Positions 7,899 to 15,223 of a stretch of 27,056 nucleotides of DNA are shown piece after piece; position 1 is the stretch's first letter; each line of letters begins with the position of its first letter. The stretch comes from JBDHRG01 sp039807445 (lineage in GTDB: Bacteria; Pseudomonadota; Gammaproteobacteria; Competibacterales; Competibacteraceae), in the NCBI GenBank assembly GCA_039807445.1, contig JBDHRG010000027.1, positions 1 to 27,056 on the forward strand, in the 5' to 3' direction. The notes under the pieces are model-generated. The model was not told the origin of the DNA, did no database searches, and saw only the letters and a list, made by a program, of their open reading frames with translations. The translations under genes were made by a program, and so were the position numbers.

Positions 7899-8853
7899 TC
7901 ACGGACAGCGCTCCACCCTGATCCAGTGCCCCGGGCCGCGCTGGCTGAGGCTGGAGCGGCTCCACAGCGCACCCAGATCGTCGCCGGAGCCGGCGGCGCA
8001 AGCGCTGAGCCAGAACCAGCCGCAGGCATCGGCCCGGTCGCTGGCGACGTGCTGCCAGTTGCTGTCGGTGATGCAGACCGTCGGAGGTCCGATCCTGAAG
8101 CGGCTGCCGGCGGGGTCCGAGGTCTTGCCCTGGTCGTCGGTGGCGGTGACGGTCGCCGTGTAATCGCCCGCCGCCAGCCCGGCGTAGCGCTTGGTGAAGT
8201 TCGGCCCTCCCGCGAGCGTTTCGTCCGTCGGCGACGGGCCCGCCAAGACCACGCGATAGCCGGCGATGCTTCCGTCGTCGCTTCCGGCGCAGCTCAAGGT
8301 GACGCTGCTCTCGGAAACGGCGGGCTCCTGGCAGCGCACCGTCGGTCTACCGTCGTCCTTCGGCATCGGGTGCTCGATGAAGAAGGCCCAGGCGAGTTCG
8401 GCGCGGATCGATCCGGTAATCGACTCCGAGCTTTTCGACCAGCCGGGCCAGATCGCCGACCTCGCCGCCGCCGCGGTGGATCTCGTCGGCGAACCAGAAC
8501 CCCCAGCAGCGGGGGTTGCGCCCGCCCTCGTCGTTGGTCTCGCCGGGCGCGTCGCTGCGGGCGATGTAGGGATAGGCGACGATGAAGCCCTCGCGCTCGG
8601 CGACCTCCTCGAGGCGCGACTTGTCGGCCACCATCCGATCGGTCTGATGGCAGCCGTGCACCGCGAGCACCAGCGGCACGGCTTCCTGGCCGTCGTAGCC
8701 GGAAGGGATATAGAGGGCGTAGCGGCGGTCGTCCGAGCGGGAACGCGCCGGGTCACGCGCCAGGAGCTGATCGTAGACGAAGCCGGCCTGGGCGGCGCCG
8801 GCGAGCAGCAGGGCCAAGATACCCGGCCATCCGGACAAGCGGCGAAAGTCCAT
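7899..8853 (-). pseudogene. Esterase/PHB depolymerase-like gene, internally deleted and frameshifted
   Basis: The 5' part starts at ATG 8853 (GGAGG seven bases upstream) with a signal peptide (ILALLLAGAAQAGF). It continues as an esterase/PHB depolymerase N-terminus: YALYIPSGYDGQEAVPLVLA, VHGCHQTDRMVADKSRLEEV, and CWGFWFADEIHRGGGEVGDL. At about 8400-8410 similarity moves to another frame, which runs AWAFFIEHPMP, then an Fn3/PKD-like stretch (SIAGYRVVLAGPSP, YTATVTATDDQGKTSD), and ends with a depolymerase-type C-terminus (VCITDSNWQHV...RVERCP). The expected middle, with the G-x-S-x-G nucleophile elbow and probably well over 100 residues, is missing from all frames. The first frame stops soon after the junction (8347). 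It follows the C25-like gene by 63 bp in the same direction. A real deletion or a sequence error that also lost bases would look the same here. Confidence 0.75.
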
Positions 8854-8916
8854 GCGGAATCCTCCGGTCCAGTCGGTTTTCCCTGGCGTCATGGGCTGCA
8901 GCGGCAAGAACGCCGC

Positions 8917-10698
8917 TCAGTAGCTCAGCTTGAGGGTCGGATCGCCCAAGACGACGTTGCGATAGTGCGGCAGATTCGCGGCGTTCTCCGCCCGCATCAG
9001 CGCGAGCACCGCTTCGCCGAAGGGCTTGTTCTGCTGCAGGGTCTGGAACAGCACCGTGTAATCGCCCGGCGGATTGGTGACGTTGTGGGCGAGCACGACC
9101 AGTCCTTTCGCATGGGCGAGGTAGGCGGTGCCGAGCATGTGCGCGCCGTACTGCCGGTTGAGCGGCGTCGCCGGGGAGGTCTTCTCCCCGTCGACGAGGA
9201 ACTGGGGCCGGAACAGGATCTTCGCCACATCGCAGCCCCCGAGCAGATAGAAGCGCGAAAGCGCGTTCTTGTTCGGCACGGCGAGGATGTGGGCCTCCTT
9301 GACGCTCCCGCTGGGCAGGATCGAGATCGACGAACCGCTGCCCGGGCTGGTGTAGGTGGCGGGAAAGCCGACCGGAAACGTGTCCTGTCCCGACTCCGCC
9401 GCGAAGTAGTGGTTGAGCCAGTCGCTGTGCATCACGTACTGGCAGATCAGGTACTCCTGCTGGAACGATGCGACGTAGTTGGCGATGCTCGCCTTCTGAC
9501 TGGCGGCGAAGGCTGCCGTATCCGCGTGCACCGTGATGTTGGCAGCGGGAACGGCGGCCGACATCTTGGTGCGCTCGGCCTGCCAGCCGCCGGCGAAGTC
9601 CTTGTCGAGGAAGATGTAGCCGCGCCGGGTGCGCGGGGCGGTGCGGTGGGCGTGGTTGCGGTTGAAGAAGTCGATCAGCAGCCGGATCTCCTCGGTTTCC
9701 GACCACTCCCAGCCCTGGGGGCCCGTGCGCCAGGCTGCCTGCGACACGCCGATGCGCCCGATCCAGTATTTCGGGTCGGCGCCGTACCGAGTCGGGTCGC
9801 GTTGCGAGTGGTGCACTTCGGCCCGCCGCATCAGCACGAAACCGGGAGCGCTCCACTGGGTACGCGGATAGAGCGCGAAGTTCGGCGGCAACTCTTGATC
9901 GTAGGGCAGACGCAGCACCTGGGGGCTTCCCGGCGGCACCATCGGCGCGAGGGGCATCCACTCCCAGTAGCCGAAGGGATCGGCGAGCATCGCATCCACG
10001 CAGAAGTAGTCCAGCTCTCCCTGTCCGCCCCCGGGCAGGTCGTTGAAGGTGCAGATGCCCGCGGCCGGAAAGTCACCGACGAGGACGACGCCGCTCAGGC
10101 GCGCTCCGCCGGCAAAGTAGAATTCGCGGATGTAGCGATAGAGCTGCAGCAACTCCGAGGGAAGGTGGCGGTGCCCGCGTTCGCCGGTTTCGTCGCTGCG
10201 AACGTCGTAGGTGTACGCGTAGGCGTCCCAGCCTTCGTTCTGGAGGTCGTCGAGCCAGCGCGTGAAGGGCGATCCGCCGCCGCCGGAGGCGGCGAGGAGC
10301 GGGCCCAGCAACCGCTCTTCGACCAGGACCAGGACGCGCGGCGAGGTCGGCGCACCCGGCCGCGCGGTCAGGAAGTGCACGCGCGGCCGAGTGCTCTCCT
10401 GACGGGTTTCGGCCGGCCAGGCCCGCTCCGCGTGCCAGGAATAGGTGCTGCCGCCGTCGACGAACTGGCCGCGCAGGGTATCGAAGGCGAGCTTGCCGGT
10501 GTAGCGCTGGGTGCCGCGGGTGAAAGCCAGTTCGTCGGTGCCGGTGTTGAATCCGACCGCGGTGAGCGATTCCCAGACCTGGTGCGCATCCAGCCACAAG
10601 CGCCCGGCGGCGGCACCCCCCGTCATCCAGAACTGCAATCTGCCGACATAGCCGTTCGCGTCGATGCGCCAGTCGCCGATAGCCTCGCGATATTGCAT
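8917..10698 (-). CDS. Putative C25-like (gingipain/caspase-fold) cysteine peptidase
   Basis: A 593-residue protein. Residues 1-90 look like a small beta-rich domain (WRIDANGYVGRLQFW..., a pattern seen in lipocalin-like modules). From about 120 an alternating alpha/beta region follows: VLVLVEERLL, LSGVVLVGDFPAAGI, PKYWIGRIGVSQ. The C-terminal part has two segments that resemble the caspase-fold dyad: ICQYVMHSDW (His424) and FYLLGGCDVAKI (Cys489). It ends NVVLGDPTLKLSY, like the GDP-x-L-x-L ending of C25 peptidase domains. The order His-then-Cys, the preceding hydrophobic strands and the ending support the assignment; overall similarity to gingipains is remote, so this is moderate-confidence inference. 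No signal peptide is seen, unlike secreted gingipains. The start has a strong GGAGGA site. Confidence 0.55.
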   Translation of the reverse strand: MQYREAIGDWRIDANGYVGRLQFWMTGGAAAGRLWLDAHQVWESLTAVGFNTGTDELAFTRGTQRYTGKLAFDTLRGQFVDGGSTYSWHAERAWPAETRQESTRPRVHFLTARPGAPTSPRVLVLVEERLLGPLLAASGGGGSPFTRWLDDLQNEGWDAYAYTYDVRSDETGERGHRHLPSELLQLYRYIREFYFAGGARLSGVVLVGDFPAAGICTFNDLPGGGQGELDYFCVDAMLADPFGYWEWMPLAPMVPPGSPQVLRLPYDQELPPNFALYPRTQWSAPGFVLMRRAEVHHSQRDPTRYGADPKYWIGRIGVSQAAWRTGPQGWEWSETEEIRLLIDFFNRNHAHRTAPRTRRGYIFLDKDFAGGWQAERTKMSAAVPAANITVHADTAAFAASQKASIANYVASFQQEYLICQYVMHSDWLNHYFAAESGQDTFPVGFPATYTSPGSGSSISILPSGSVKEAHILAVPNKNALSRFYLLGGCDVAKILFRPQFLVDGEKTSPATPLNRQYGAHMLGTAYLAHAKGLVVLAHNVTNPPGDYTVLFQTLQQNKPFGEAVLALMRAENAANLPHYRNVVLGDPTLKLSY

Positions 10699-10824
10699 GG
10701 TCTCCTCCTCTGCTGCAGAGCCTTCAAAATAGTGAGGCCTGAGTCCGAAGCAACAGCGGTAACTGGGGCCTTGCCACGCGGCATGCTATGTCGGACGGAT
10801 TTACAGATGGATTACCGATCGCAA

Positions 10825-11019
10825 AACGCCGCGCTTGCAGCCGTGGTGTACGCGCTCGAACACGCGCCGATGGCACTGGTCGCGGCGCTGCGCGAAACCA
10901 GCGTGCTGCGAGCGGCGCTGATCGGCACGCGCCTCTTGGCCGAGTCCTTCGGACGGCGGCGACTGATCGCCGCCGCCGGCATCGTGGTCGGCATCGTGGC
11001 GCTGCGCCTGGCGCAGTGA
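10825..11019 (+). pseudogene. Remnant of a second EamA transporter gene (C-terminal ~64 residues)
   Basis: The frame ending at the TGA 11017-11019 encodes APMALVAALRETSVLRAALI followed by GTRLLAES and IAAAGIVVGIVALRLAQ. It aligns with the last ~64 residues of the EamA protein at 7028-7855 at roughly 70% identity over the best 50. Upstream, at about 10699-10825, similarity is lost and the DNA is visibly less GC-rich. The N-terminal three quarters of the gene are absent. It is therefore the tail of a diverged paralogue, cut off by the reverse-strand cassette or a deletion. An ATG at 10807 is in frame, but a 70-residue product with one or two membrane helices is unlikely to work. Confidence 0.75.
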
Positions 11020-11023
11020 TCGC

Positions 11024-13531
11024 TCAGCGCTTGACGCTCAGCACCGTCTTCGACTCGAGGTTGGCGTCGACGTCGCCGGCATCGAACCACACCGGCTTGT
11101 GGCCCTCGTCCTCGTAGAGCTCGAGCTGGTCCTGGTAGTGCGGCGAGCGGGTGCCGTCGGGCGCGACGAAGCCGCTCTGACCGGGGGCGACGACCTCGAC
11201 CGCGGTCACGCCGCCCTCGGCGAACACGACACGGTTGTTCTCGGTGCCGCGGTTCTGCGCGATCCGGGTGCGCGCCTCCTCGTCGGCGCCGGCCTGCGGT
11301 ACGCCCATGAAGTTGCTGGCGAAGAACACCTGCGGCACGGTCGGCGCCGACCACTTCGCCATGTCCGGCCCTTGCGCCTTGGCCAGCTTGTCGAGCGCAG
11401 CGGCGAGCGTGTCGCGGATCAGCGCTCCGGGGTCGGTGCCGTTCAGCGGATCGTAGGGCAGCGTGCGGTTCTCGCGTCGCGCCAGCAGCGCCTCGACCAG
11501 CACCTTGGTGCCGATCTGCAGGTTCAGGCTGCCGCGCATCGGCGACTCGGGGCTCGGGTAGCCGGCCGAGGCGTACCATTTCAGGAATTCGGCCGGCACG
11601 TCGTCGGCGTACACGCGCTCGAGCATCAGCGGCAGCCAGGTCTGCAGGATCGCCGGCGCCGCGCCGTCGTAGCGACCGTCGCGGTCGGCGTCGCGGGCGA
11701 CGCGGTCCCAGCCTTTCAGGATCGCGGCGGCCTGCCTCAGCGGGTCGCCTTCGGGCAGCGCGGCAGTAGCATCATTGATCGCCGGCACGAAGTACTTCGC
11801 GTTCACGTCGACCAGCGCCGCCTCCATCATCAGCCGCCACGAGGCGTCGGCGTCGAAGCGCGGCCTGGCGTCGATCAGCCCGCTCAGCACCTCGATGCGA
11901 TCGGCGTGGGTCCAGGCGTAGTAGTACAGCCCGGTGCCGAGCGGCGCATCGCCCGGCTTGTTGTTCCAGTTGACGATGTAGCCCGAGCTCGGATTGAGCA
12001 CCTGCGGGTTCTCGGCGAAGGGCTTGATCCGCACCCACTCGGCCTCGCCGGTGCCGGGCGCCGGCAGGCGGCCGTCGTGGCGGCGCTCCGGGTAGGTCCC
12101 GGTCAGCGCGTAGCCGATGTTGCCGTCGCGGTCGGCGTAATAGAAGTTGATGTTGAAGGCGCTGCGCGCGGCCTGCGCCTTCCATTGGTCGAAGCTCTGC
12201 GCCTGGCCCTGGCGCAGCCAGCCGAACAGCGTGTCGAGCTCGCGCCCGGCCCAGGCGCGCTTCTTGGCGTAGGCGACCCCGGCCTTGGCGTCGACCGACA
12301 TGACCAGTCCGTGCACGGTCTTCAGCACCTCCAGGGTGACCGGCGCACCGCCCTTGACGCGAATCGTCTCGGTGCGCGACTCCATCGGCACCCAGACGCC
12401 GTCGAGGCGGTATTCGCGCGGGTTGTCGGGGTTCAGCGCCTCGCGGTAGATGTCGACGTTGTCGGCCGCGCCCCAGGTGCTGCCCCAGGCGATGCGGCCG
12501 TTGTGGCCGAACATCACCGCCGGGTAGGCGAAGGCGGTGTTGCCGACGATGTCGAAGCCGGCGCCGTGCAGCCCGATCGAGTACGTATAGGCGGGGTTGA
12601 ACCAGCCGAACTGCGGGCCGTTGTTGAGGATCGCCTTGGCGCCCGAGACCTTGTTCGGGCCGAGCACGACCATGTTGCTGGTGCTCGGGTAGCCGGCGCT
12701 GCCGGACAGGCCCCAGGCGGCGAACTCGGCGTCGAGCCAGGCCTGCACCGCGACCGGCGGCAGATCCTTCAGCGCGCCGTCGCGCCCCAGTGGCAGGCGG
12801 CGGATGTCGGCGAGCACCCGCTCCGACACCGGTTGCACCGGCGAAGCCGAAGCCGCCGCCTTGGCCGGGGCGACGCGGCCGCTCCAGTCGCTGGCCGGGA
12901 TCGTGGTCGGCGCACCCGGGGTATCGGGCGGCAGCAGCGTGTCGAACAGGGCACGGCCCTTGGCCTCGCCGTGCCGGGCGACCAGCGCGTTCAGGAGCGC
13001 CTGGTTCTCGATCTCGGTGTTGAAGTCGCCGAAGCGGTTGCCCATGGTGCCGACGAACACCATCGCCACGTCGAACGCGGTCCACGCCGCCGGCGCGAAG
13101 CCGAGATCCGTGAACTGTTTCGGCAGCAGCGCATCGGACTTCGCCTCGATCGCCTTCAGCCAGGCGTTGAAGCCGGCGGCGTAGCCCTCGAGCACCGCGC
13201 GGTCATCGTCGGGTAGCGCGGCGAGCTGCGCGGCGATCGCCGCCGGGTCGTAGTTGGCGCGGGTCTTGCGGTCGTAGTCGACGAACTTGTCGCCGAGCAC
13301 CTCGGCGACGCGCCCCTGCGTGCTGCGCCGGGCCATCTCCATCTGGAACAGCCGGTCCTGGGCGACGGCGTAGCCGTAGCCGTAGAACAGGCCGAAAGCG
13401 CTGTCGGCGTAGACGTGCGGCACGCCCCAGCGGTCGCGCTTGAGCGTGACCGCCTCGTCGGCGGCATGGGTGGTGGCGGCGCACAGCGCGAGCGGCACCA
13501 GCCGCAGCGCCTTGCAAAGGGTGCGGTTCAT
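11024..13531 (-). CDS. pac: Penicillin G acylase-type Ntn hydrolase (penicillin amidase family)
   Basis: An 835-residue precursor with a signal peptide (MNRTLCKALRLVPLALCAA). The mature A chain starts near residue 24-30 (VTLKRDRWGVPHVYADSAFG). A Ser/Ala-rich linker precedes TSNMVVLGPNKV, where Ser285 is the predicted catalytic N-terminal Ser of the B chain after self-cleavage. Counting from it, Gln23-Phe24 (NNGPQFGWF) and Ser67 (WGSTWG) match E. coli penicillin G acylase; the Asn in FNINFYYADRDGN and Arg in TYPER match its oxyanion/catalytic Asn and Arg. Position B69 is Trp, not Ala. The enzyme should hydrolyse phenylacetyl amides in the periplasm. It is the last gene of the paaN-paaY-hydratase operon. 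ATG 13531 follows AGGAGA. Confidence 0.93.
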   Translation of the reverse strand: MNRTLCKALRLVPLALCAATTHAADEAVTLKRDRWGVPHVYADSAFGLFYGYGYAVAQDRLFQMEMARRSTQGRVAEVLGDKFVDYDRKTRANYDPAAIAAQLAALPDDDRAVLEGYAAGFNAWLKAIEAKSDALLPKQFTDLGFAPAAWTAFDVAMVFVGTMGNRFGDFNTEIENQALLNALVARHGEAKGRALFDTLLPPDTPGAPTTIPASDWSGRVAPAKAAASASPVQPVSERVLADIRRLPLGRDGALKDLPPVAVQAWLDAEFAAWGLSGSAGYPSTSNMVVLGPNKVSGAKAILNNGPQFGWFNPAYTYSIGLHGAGFDIVGNTAFAYPAVMFGHNGRIAWGSTWGAADNVDIYREALNPDNPREYRLDGVWVPMESRTETIRVKGGAPVTLEVLKTVHGLVMSVDAKAGVAYAKKRAWAGRELDTLFGWLRQGQAQSFDQWKAQAARSAFNINFYYADRDGNIGYALTGTYPERRHDGRLPAPGTGEAEWVRIKPFAENPQVLNPSSGYIVNWNNKPGDAPLGTGLYYYAWTHADRIEVLSGLIDARPRFDADASWRLMMEAALVDVNAKYFVPAINDATAALPEGDPLRQAAAILKGWDRVARDADRDGRYDGAAPAILQTWLPLMLERVYADDVPAEFLKWYASAGYPSPESPMRGSLNLQIGTKVLVEALLARRENRTLPYDPLNGTDPGALIRDTLAAALDKLAKAQGPDMAKWSAPTVPQVFFASNFMGVPQAGADEEARTRIAQNRGTENNRVVFAEGGVTAVEVVAPGQSGFVAPDGTRSPHYQDQLELYEDEGHKPVWFDAGDVDANLESKTVLSVKR

Positions 13532-13619
13532 CGGTTTCTCTCCTGTCGGCGGCAGACGGATCGTCGTCGTTGTCATGACAGCGCCGGCGGTCCGTCCCGC
13601 CACCGGCGCCCGATGAGCA

Positions 13620-14408
13620 TCAGCGGTTCTTGAATACCGGCTTGCGCTTCTCGACGAAAGCCTTCATGCCTTCGGCGCGGTCTTCGAGCGCGAAGGTGGC
13701 TTCGAAGGCGCGGCGCTCGAAGCGCAGGCCCTCGGCGAGGCTGGTCTCGCAGGCGACGTTGACCGCCTCCTTGACCGCGAACACCGCCGGGCGCGACAGC
13801 GCGGCGATCGTCGCCGCGGTCTTCACCGCTTCCTCGAGCAGCAGTTCGGGCACCAGCACGCGGCTGACCAGCCCGGCGCGCTCGGCCTCGGCGGCATCCA
13901 TCATCCGTCCGGTCAGGCACAGCTCCATCGCCTTGGACTTGCCGACCAGCCGCGTCAGCCGCTGCGTGCCGCCGGCGCCGGGCATGGTGCCGATCGCGAT
14001 CTCGGGCTGACCGAATTTGGCGGTGTCGGCGGCGAGGATGAAGTCGCACGCCATCGCCAGCTCGCAGCCGCCGCCGAGGCAAAAACCGGCGACCGCGGCG
14101 ATCACCGGCTTGCGCATCGTCGCCAGCACCGGCCAGGCGTCGCCGCGCACGTTCGGGAAGTCGGCGAGGAACAGGTCGACGTAGCCCTTGTCTTCCATGT
14201 CCCTGATGTCGGCGCCGGCGGCGAAGACCCTGGGTCCGCCGGTGATCACCACGGCGCCGACCGCCTCGTCGTGCTCGAAGCCGGCGAGCGCCTGGCCGAG
14301 CTCGCGCACCAGCGCGGCCGACAGCGCGTTCAGCGCCTGCGGACGGTTCAGCGTGATCAGGCCGACCCCGCCGTCGCGGGTCTCGACCAGGATGTTGTCG
14401 TACTCCAT
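13620..14408 (-). CDS. Crotonase-family hydratase; candidate oxepin-CoA hydrolase (alternative type)
   Basis: A 262-residue crotonase with the oxyanion-hole segment GGPRVFAAGADIRDME and both catalytic glutamates of hydratases: Glu116 (LGGGCELAMACD) and Glu136 (KFGQPEIAIGTMPGAGGTQR). It is thus a hydratase/hydrolase, not an isomerase. Two such enzymes occur in this cluster (this one and 17338-18117), while the PaaN here lacks the MaoC hydrolase domain of PaaZ. In Azoarcus evansii the ring of oxepin-CoA is opened by a separate crotonase-like enzyme encoded beside an aldehyde dehydrogenase; this gene's place in the paaN-paaY operon makes it the best candidate for that step. GGAGGAG precedes the start. 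It could instead be a second enoyl-CoA hydratase. Confidence 0.88.
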   Translation of the reverse strand: MEYDNILVETRDGGVGLITLNRPQALNALSAALVRELGQALAGFEHDEAVGAVVITGGPRVFAAGADIRDMEDKGYVDLFLADFPNVRGDAWPVLATMRKPVIAAVAGFCLGGGCELAMACDFILAADTAKFGQPEIAIGTMPGAGGTQRLTRLVGKSKAMELCLTGRMMDAAEAERAGLVSRVLVPELLLEEAVKTAATIAALSRPAVFAVKEAVNVACETSLAEGLRFERRAFEATFALEDRAEGMKAFVEKRKPVFKNR

Positions 14409-14438
14409 CGCTCCTCCACGGAAAACTTTCCGACGCCG

Positions 14439-14470
14439 CCCACCGCAGCGGTGGGCAGCGAGCTGCCCAC
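14439..14470. repeat. Overlapping hairpins; dispersed palindromic repeat copy 2
   Basis: Two alternative stems share bases. CCCACCG-CAG-CGGTGGG spans 14439-14455, and GTGGGCAG-CGAG-CTGCCCAC spans 14451-14470. The second is the palindrome of 3296-3313 with four central bases added. The element lies between paaY and the next gene of the same operon, so any folding would act inside a polycistronic message or its DNA. Confidence 0.55.
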
Positions 14471-14510
14471 TCTACAATCTGCGCCTCTGCTGGTTCGGAG
14501 ACCCTCGGCG

Positions 14511-15122
14511 TCAGTCACCGAACTTCTGCCGGGCCTCGGCCAGCGGCGGTTCGCTTTCGACATCGAGGTAGGGCCGGTCGGGCTCGACCGCGGTCAGCGG
14601 CGCGCATTCGCGCAGGCTGGCGAGGCTGCGCCGGGTCAGCTCCTGGTAGGTGCGGGTTCCGGCGCTCTTCCAGGCGATCTCCTCGTCGGAGAGGGCGCGG
14701 ACCACGCGCGCCGGGCTGCCGACGGCGAGGCTGCGCGGCGGGATCTCGGCCTTGGCCTTGACGAAGGCCATCGCCGCGACGATCGCGCTCTCGCCGACCA
14801 CCGCGCCGTCCATGATCACCGCGTTCATGCCGACCATCGCGTTGCGCTTGACGCGGCAGCCGTGCAGCACCGCACCGTGGCCGACATGGCCGTCGACCTC
14901 GATCACGGTGTCGGTGCCGGGGAAGCCGTGCATCACGCAGGTGTCCTGCAGGTTGGCGCCCTCCTCGAGCACCAGCCGGCCGAAGTCGCCTCTGAGGCAC
15001 GCGGCCGGGCCGACGTAGCAGCGTGGCCCGACGATGACGTCGCCGATCAGCACCGCCGTGGGATGGACGTAGGCGCTCGGATCCACCACCGGGCGGATGC
15101 CGTCGATTTCGTAGCAGGGCAT
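14511..15122 (-). CDS. paaY: PaaY, gamma-carbonic-anhydrase-fold thioesterase of the phenylacetate pathway
   Basis: A 203-residue left-handed beta-helix (hexapeptide repeat) protein, recognised by VVDPSAYVHPTAVLIGDVIV, CLRGDFGRLVLEEGANLQD and NAVIMDGAVVGESAIVAA. The likely metal ligands are His65, His82 and His87 (VMHG, DGHVGHGAVLHG). E. coli PaaY (196 aa) has thioesterase activity against a dead-end ring-derived CoA ester, protecting the CoA pool; that role is assumed here. A C-terminal helix region (SDEEIAWKSAGTRTYQEL) is family-typical. The start MPCYEIDGIRP at 15122 was chosen over an in-frame ATG at 15209, which would translate the intergenic heptamer repeats. The gene is 101 bp downstream of paaN. 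Confidence 0.93.
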   Translation of the reverse strand: MPCYEIDGIRPVVDPSAYVHPTAVLIGDVIVGPRCYVGPAACLRGDFGRLVLEEGANLQDTCVMHGFPGTDTVIEVDGHVGHGAVLHGCRVKRNAMVGMNAVIMDGAVVGESAIVAAMAFVKAKAEIPPRSLAVGSPARVVRALSDEEIAWKSAGTRTYQELTRRSLASLRECAPLTAVEPDRPYLDVESEPPLAEARQKFGD

Positions 15123-15144
15123 GGCTCGCTCCGCTCGTTGTGAG

Positions 15145-15217
15145 GGGGAATGGGTAATGAGGTATGGGAAAGGGGACGGGGGCTTTCCCCATCCCCCATT
15201 CCCCATCACTCATTGCC
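15145..15217. repeat. Inverted arms of degenerate 7-nt repeats between paaN and paaY
   Basis: On the plus strand, consecutive heptamers from 15145 read GGGGAAT, GGGTAAT, GAGGTAT, GGGAAAG, GGGACGG. From 15184 the opposite arm reads TTTCCCC, ATCCCCC, ATTCCCC, ATCACTC in exact 7-base register. These are the complements of GGGGAAA, GGGGGAT, GGGGAAT, GAGTGAT. The two arms can pair imperfectly; the best core is GGGAAAG/CTTTCCC. The element fills almost all of the 101-bp gap inside the paaN-paaY operon. Confidence 0.8.
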
Positions 15218-15223
15218 GTTTCG

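Noticed and set aside
8266..10800. Long plus-strand open frame opposite the C25-like and esterase genes
   Set aside because: Only its last ~64 residues (from about 10825) match a family, EamA; the rest is antisense to better-supported sequence.
11099..13216. Long plus-strand open frame opposite the penicillin acylase gene
   Set aside because: The acylase reading has a signal peptide and all catalytic motifs; the opposite frame has none and is a GC-driven shadow.
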